In this document: positions 62,301 through 64,000 of the stretch, in pieces | How positions within the stretch are numbered: the stretch's first letter is position 1 | Layout of the letters: every line of letters begins with the position of its first letter | Source: CAYVHB01 sp964450865 | GTDB taxonomy: Bacteria; Bacillota; Clostridia; Saccharofermentanales; UBA5734 | Direction: 5' to 3' | Assembly: GCA_964450865.1 (NCBI GenBank) | Contig: CAYVHB010000013.1 | Coordinates: 1-64,000 of the forward strand | Length of the DNA stretch: 64,000 nt | Translations under genes and position numbers: made by a program | Notes under the pieces: generated by a model | Seen by the model: the letters and a program-made list of their open reading frames with translations, nothing else | Database searches by the model: none | What the model was told of the DNA's origin: nothing

Positions 62301-62502
62301 GCTGCTTTGTGACGAAGAGGGGTATCTGCTTGATTACATCGAGCTGGCCGCCGGCTCGGCCGCCTATATTAACTTCCTCGTCGATGGCGATGCGACCTGG
62401 TACGACGCCAACTCAACCATCGCCTTTGACTTCCGATATGACCTGGTCGCCTATCGGGCCTATTGTTGTGCCAATGACGGATCCTACTACGTCAAGAAAT
62501 AA
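59380..62502 (+). CDS. Secreted papain-family (C1A) protease with InlB-like and Fn3 repeats
   Basis: 1040 residues from the ATG at 59380 (AAAGGGTGG upstream). A signal peptide (FFLLLLTLLLTIQAGQVLLV, ending near PEAAAA) leads to a C1A domain. The active Cys is residue 124 in DQDTSGSCWTFATYGS, the His residue 256 in NANHAVTIVGWI, and the Asn residue 286 in IVKNSWNTTWGDNGYF. Next come a beta domain, two InlB/Flg_new-type repeats (FTGWNTQADGSGQAYSAGDT, FVAWYTDTGYTAAWNFSTD) and three Fn3-like repeats (SIRLTWAAEPGADFYSIYRS, SIRISWQAVSGASGYKLYRA, SLKISWRAVSGATGYQMYRS). A C-terminal 120-residue domain follows. There is no LPXTG. It likely binds a surface or polymer and cuts protein. Confidence 0.93.
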   Translation: MQKPNHGHWPNRFFLLLLTLLLTIQAGQVLLVTPEAAAATIHKLQAAPVNPTYLAYLQDQARGKVAARDESGRTLGYAPGPWQAPELTVATDTQARAFALPATYDLRSLNRVTPVRDQDTSGSCWTFATYGSLESALLPGTSTDFSENNLKNTHGFDYDPNTGGGNAWMATAYVGRWSGPVNEALDPYDPASTSSPAGLAVSRHIQDVTFLPADITAIKQAIYDGGALYTAFFWDIGNFNDTYDSYYCSTDNNANHAVTIVGWIDSFPASQFNSAPAGNGAFIVKNSWNTTWGDNGYFYLSFYDASALAENAAFHWAEPVDNYSQIFQYDPLGAVNFLGTEQESLLAANVFTAGSSQALEAVSFYTPTTSSTYTIRIYTDLSGATPDTGTLALTDNGSLSQAGYHTLPLSTSVPLAAGQTFAIAINLTTPDYIYPQAIEYAIDGFSSQATAASGQSYFCMDGVNWVDLTSDFDPSANFCIKALTNPLADCTLAYNGNGQTSGTVPAGGTFAYNTLVTVAGPGDLVRTDYTFTGWNTQADGSGQAYSAGDTFALRLNTTLYAQWRNSSDLLTVTFDPQNETSPFAVTTGYGTLISKPANPTREGYKFVAWYTDTGYTAAWNFSTDLVKSDRTLYARWIINALGNVTARSGGYNSIRLTWAAEPGADFYSIYRSTTSSTEGFSRIKTDAAGSSFTDEDLATNTRYYYKIKAYAVVDGTRISSPNFSAVVSARPVPARPGSFAVANAGYNSIRISWQAVSGASGYKLYRATSENGSYSLIKTVSGASTVSYTDTGLTTGKSYYYKLRAYRTVSGSAVYSSYTAILSKEPLPATPSGLSLTRAGATSLKISWRAVSGATGYQMYRSSSENGSYSKIKTTSSTSYTNTGLTTGQSYYYKVRAYRTVSGKNYFGSFTAVKGLDARESYAPECAVNLPEDTVSDCTAVVIYFANNGVRPLRIYSANAALIDADFADYDRNLLLCDEEGYLLDYIELAAGSAAYINFLVDGDATWYDANSTIAFDFRYDLVAYRAYCCANDGSYYVKK

Positions 62503-62571
62503 ACACGGTGCTTCCTGTGCCTCTGCACAACGAACCGCCCCCAGCCCAGCCAACCGCCCCCGTTGTCACCT

Positions 62572-62599
62572 AAAAGCGCTGCCACCTGGCAGCGCTTTT
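62572..62599 (+). terminator. Bidirectional terminator after the C1A protease
   Basis: A perfect 12-bp stem, AAAAGCGCTGCC and GGCAGCGCTTTT, with a 4-base loop. A and T runs on both sides let it serve the plus-strand protease gene and the minus-strand gene at 62674. Confidence 0.85.
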
Positions 62600-62673
62600 A
62601 CATTCGATGTTCCGGTTATCCAGCCTGTCAGTTGCCCGGTGGCTGTTCTGGCCGTGTTTGCGGGCCCGGCCTG

Positions 62674-64000
62674 TCAGTTGGCGGTATCTGATTTGGCTTG
62701 CTGTTCGAGGCGCTGGATCTGGGCCACGATCAGGCCGGCACTATAGGCAGCCGCCCAGCGGACGAGCGGGCTGATCTGACGGTACAGCACGATCGGGTAC
62801 GTCCATTCCAGTACAGCCAGCAGATAGGGAATCATGTCCGTTTCAAAAATCACGGCCGTCTTGGCATAGCGGCGTAACTGGGTGATCAGGGCGAAAGCTT
62901 TACCCATGGCCGGATCATCACCCGGATAGAGCCACGGCGGGGCCTGGACCAGCGAGTCGAGCCCTGCCAGGGCCTGTTCAAAAATCAGATAGTCATGGAC
63001 ATCACGTTCATCTTGCAGGCGCAGCATTTCAAATTTAAAGATCGGCTCAAGACGGGCAAAGTCGGCGACAATGTTGCGGATACCGGTCTCGGAAAAGTCA
63101 ATGATATACACGTTATCCCGTTCGTCAAGCAGGATGTTCTGCATGTTCAGGTCGCCATGGGTAATCCCGGTGTACCACAGCTGCGCCTGATTGCGCCGGG
63201 CCGGATACTCATGCTTGAGAAAATAGTAGGGATTGGGCAGGGTAATTCCCAGCGGCGGGCAAGCCAGTTGTGGCTCATCAGCCGAAATCCCCAGATTCTG
63301 TTCTGCCTGCTGCAGCAGGTCACCAAAAAGATTACGTGGATCATGTTGCTGGTAGAGCCGGACAGCCTCCCAGCGGGGCTGTCCGTACCACGGCTTGAGA
63401 ATCGAGGTGAATATCCGTTCAAACAAGCGTTGCAAATCCTCGATTTGTCCGGTCCGATAGCGGTTTGTCAGCCAGGTCAGCTGGCTGTCCGGACCATTGA
63501 TCCCCAGGAAATTGAAACGCATCCCGCTAGACTGGCCAAAGCTGGCCTGACCCATCAGGGTCGTGGAGTTGTTCAGGATATAGTTCTGGACATAACGCTG
63601 ATGATTGCTGATCTCCCGGTTAATCAGCTCAGTCGGGCCGATTTTCAGCACCGTCGGCAGCATTTTGCGCTGATGGTGGTCAAATGCGGTTACCCGAAAC
63701 GGCTTGCCGGCACTGTAGCCACCGGACAGAGGATCAAGGACGACACGGGAAGCATCGGCAAACAGGCGACGGGTGATGACTTCCCATTCGCGCGGAAATG
63801 GTACCGGACGGGTCCATTCAATCTGCAGCTGCTTTTCCGCACCCGCGCGAACCTGGTCAATCAGCCACAGCCAGGCCCGGCCGCCACTGACCTGCAGGTT
63901 GCCATCGGTAACCAGGCAATCGTCCAGGCTCTCCAGATCCGAACAGTTCTCGGCGATACCGGCTGGCTGTTCGATCCTTTGCCAGGCCAGGCGCCGGTTC
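62674..64000 (-). CDS. Kinase-like phosphotransferase-fold protein (partial, 5' end outside window)
   Basis: The frame is open from the stop at 62674 to the window edge (about 441 residues), so the ATG at 63663 is internal. The C-terminal half has YTGITHGDLNMQNILLDE and NVYIIDFSETGIRNIVADFA, the catalytic loop and metal-binding motifs of aminoglycoside phosphotransferase or choline kinase-like proteins (HGDLNxxN, DF). Upstream are KIGPTELINREISNHQRYVQ and VLDPLSGGYSAGKPFRVT, where an ATP-binding Lys region would lie. The N-terminal part seen here begins near QVSGGRAWLWLIDQV and is not recognised. The pattern resembles the ternary-complex-associated kinase-like domain proteins, but I could not confirm that. 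The substrate is unknown. Confidence 0.72.
   Translation of the reverse strand, partial: NRRLAWQRIEQPAGIAENCSDLESLDDCLVTDGNLQVSGGRAWLWLIDQVRAGAEKQLQIEWTRPVPFPREWEVITRRLFADASRVVLDPLSGGYSAGKPFRVTAFDHHQRKMLPTVLKIGPTELINREISNHQRYVQNYILNNSTTLMGQASFGQSSGMRFNFLGINGPDSQLTWLTNRYRTGQIEDLQRLFERIFTSILKPWYGQPRWEAVRLYQQHDPRNLFGDLLQQAEQNLGISADEPQLACPPLGITLPNPYYFLKHEYPARRNQAQLWYTGITHGDLNMQNILLDERDNVYIIDFSETGIRNIVADFARLEPIFKFEMLRLQDERDVHDYLIFEQALAGLDSLVQAPPWLYPGDDPAMGKAFALITQLRRYAKTAVIFETDMIPYLLAVLEWTYPIVLYRQISPLVRWAAAYSAGLIVAQIQRLEQQAKSDTAN

Overview
The window looks like a scaffold of a moderately GC-rich, low-oxygen Firmicute, most likely in the class Clostridia. The basis is indirect. Ribosome binding sites are strong AGGAGG types, and several genes or pairings are common in Clostridia: a NadD-YqeK fusion, an UPF0735/PheB-like ACT protein before hom, a large glutamine synthetase, a putatively sensory [FeFe]-hydrogenase cluster and an Lrp regulator beside an aminotransferase. 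The order and genus cannot be fixed from the sequence. A 100-N gap flanked by identical 55-bp ends points to a short-read, probably metagenomic, assembly.

Layout: 1-10.7 kb (minus strand) holds a partial flavin reductase, a thyA-folA-solute-binding lipoprotein-alkyltransferase group, a secreted zinc phospholipase/nuclease-like protein with a PKD domain, a zinc-ribbon membrane protein, and a MerR regulator fused to an RDD membrane domain whose own promoter has a 19-bp spacer with a dyad. From 11-15 kb come tRNA-Pro(CGG), a threonyl-tRNA synthetase lacking TGS, a DUF4097-type protein and a ComEA-like protein. From 15-21.6 kb come the assembly gap, rsfS, nadD-yqeK and a purE-purN-purH-purD purine operon. 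At 22-24 kb lies a secreted M6 metalloprotease on the plus strand. From 24.4-29.2 kb come a VWA protein and the larE-larB-larC operon for the nickel-pincer cofactor. From 29.3-33.3 kb come prfB (no frameshift), an aminotransferase, its Lrp regulator and a membrane protein.

From 33.4-37.5 kb lies a six-gene operon of DRTGG-like, HATPase, hydrogenase-like, DRTGG-like, PHP and HATPase proteins. It ends in a terminator and carries no catalytic electron-transfer subunits, which suggests H2 or redox sensing rather than bulk H2 metabolism. One of its genes appears to start at CTG. From 37.8-50.3 kb come a small zinc-ribbon protein, glutamine synthetase, hom with its ACT partner, rdgB and a phosphoesterase, two methyltransferases, an M3 peptidase and argS. 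From 50.4-57 kb come a zinc-ribbon membrane protein and a polyphosphate/energy group (pfkA, ppx-HD, ppk, ppx) with a 23-bp tandem repeat between ppk and ppx. From 57.3-64 kb come a NYN/OST-HTH protein, a Tim44-like zinc-ribbon protein, a secreted papain-family protease with InlB-like and Fn3 repeats, and a kinase-like protein cut by the window edge.

Most genes are on the minus strand in short, tightly packed operons. Intergenic spacers and protein linkers repeatedly contain short imperfect tandem duplications of 12-33 bp. Start sites were chosen by Shine-Dalgarno spacing and differ from the longest open frame in many cases. All functional calls come from motif recognition by eye; no database search was run.
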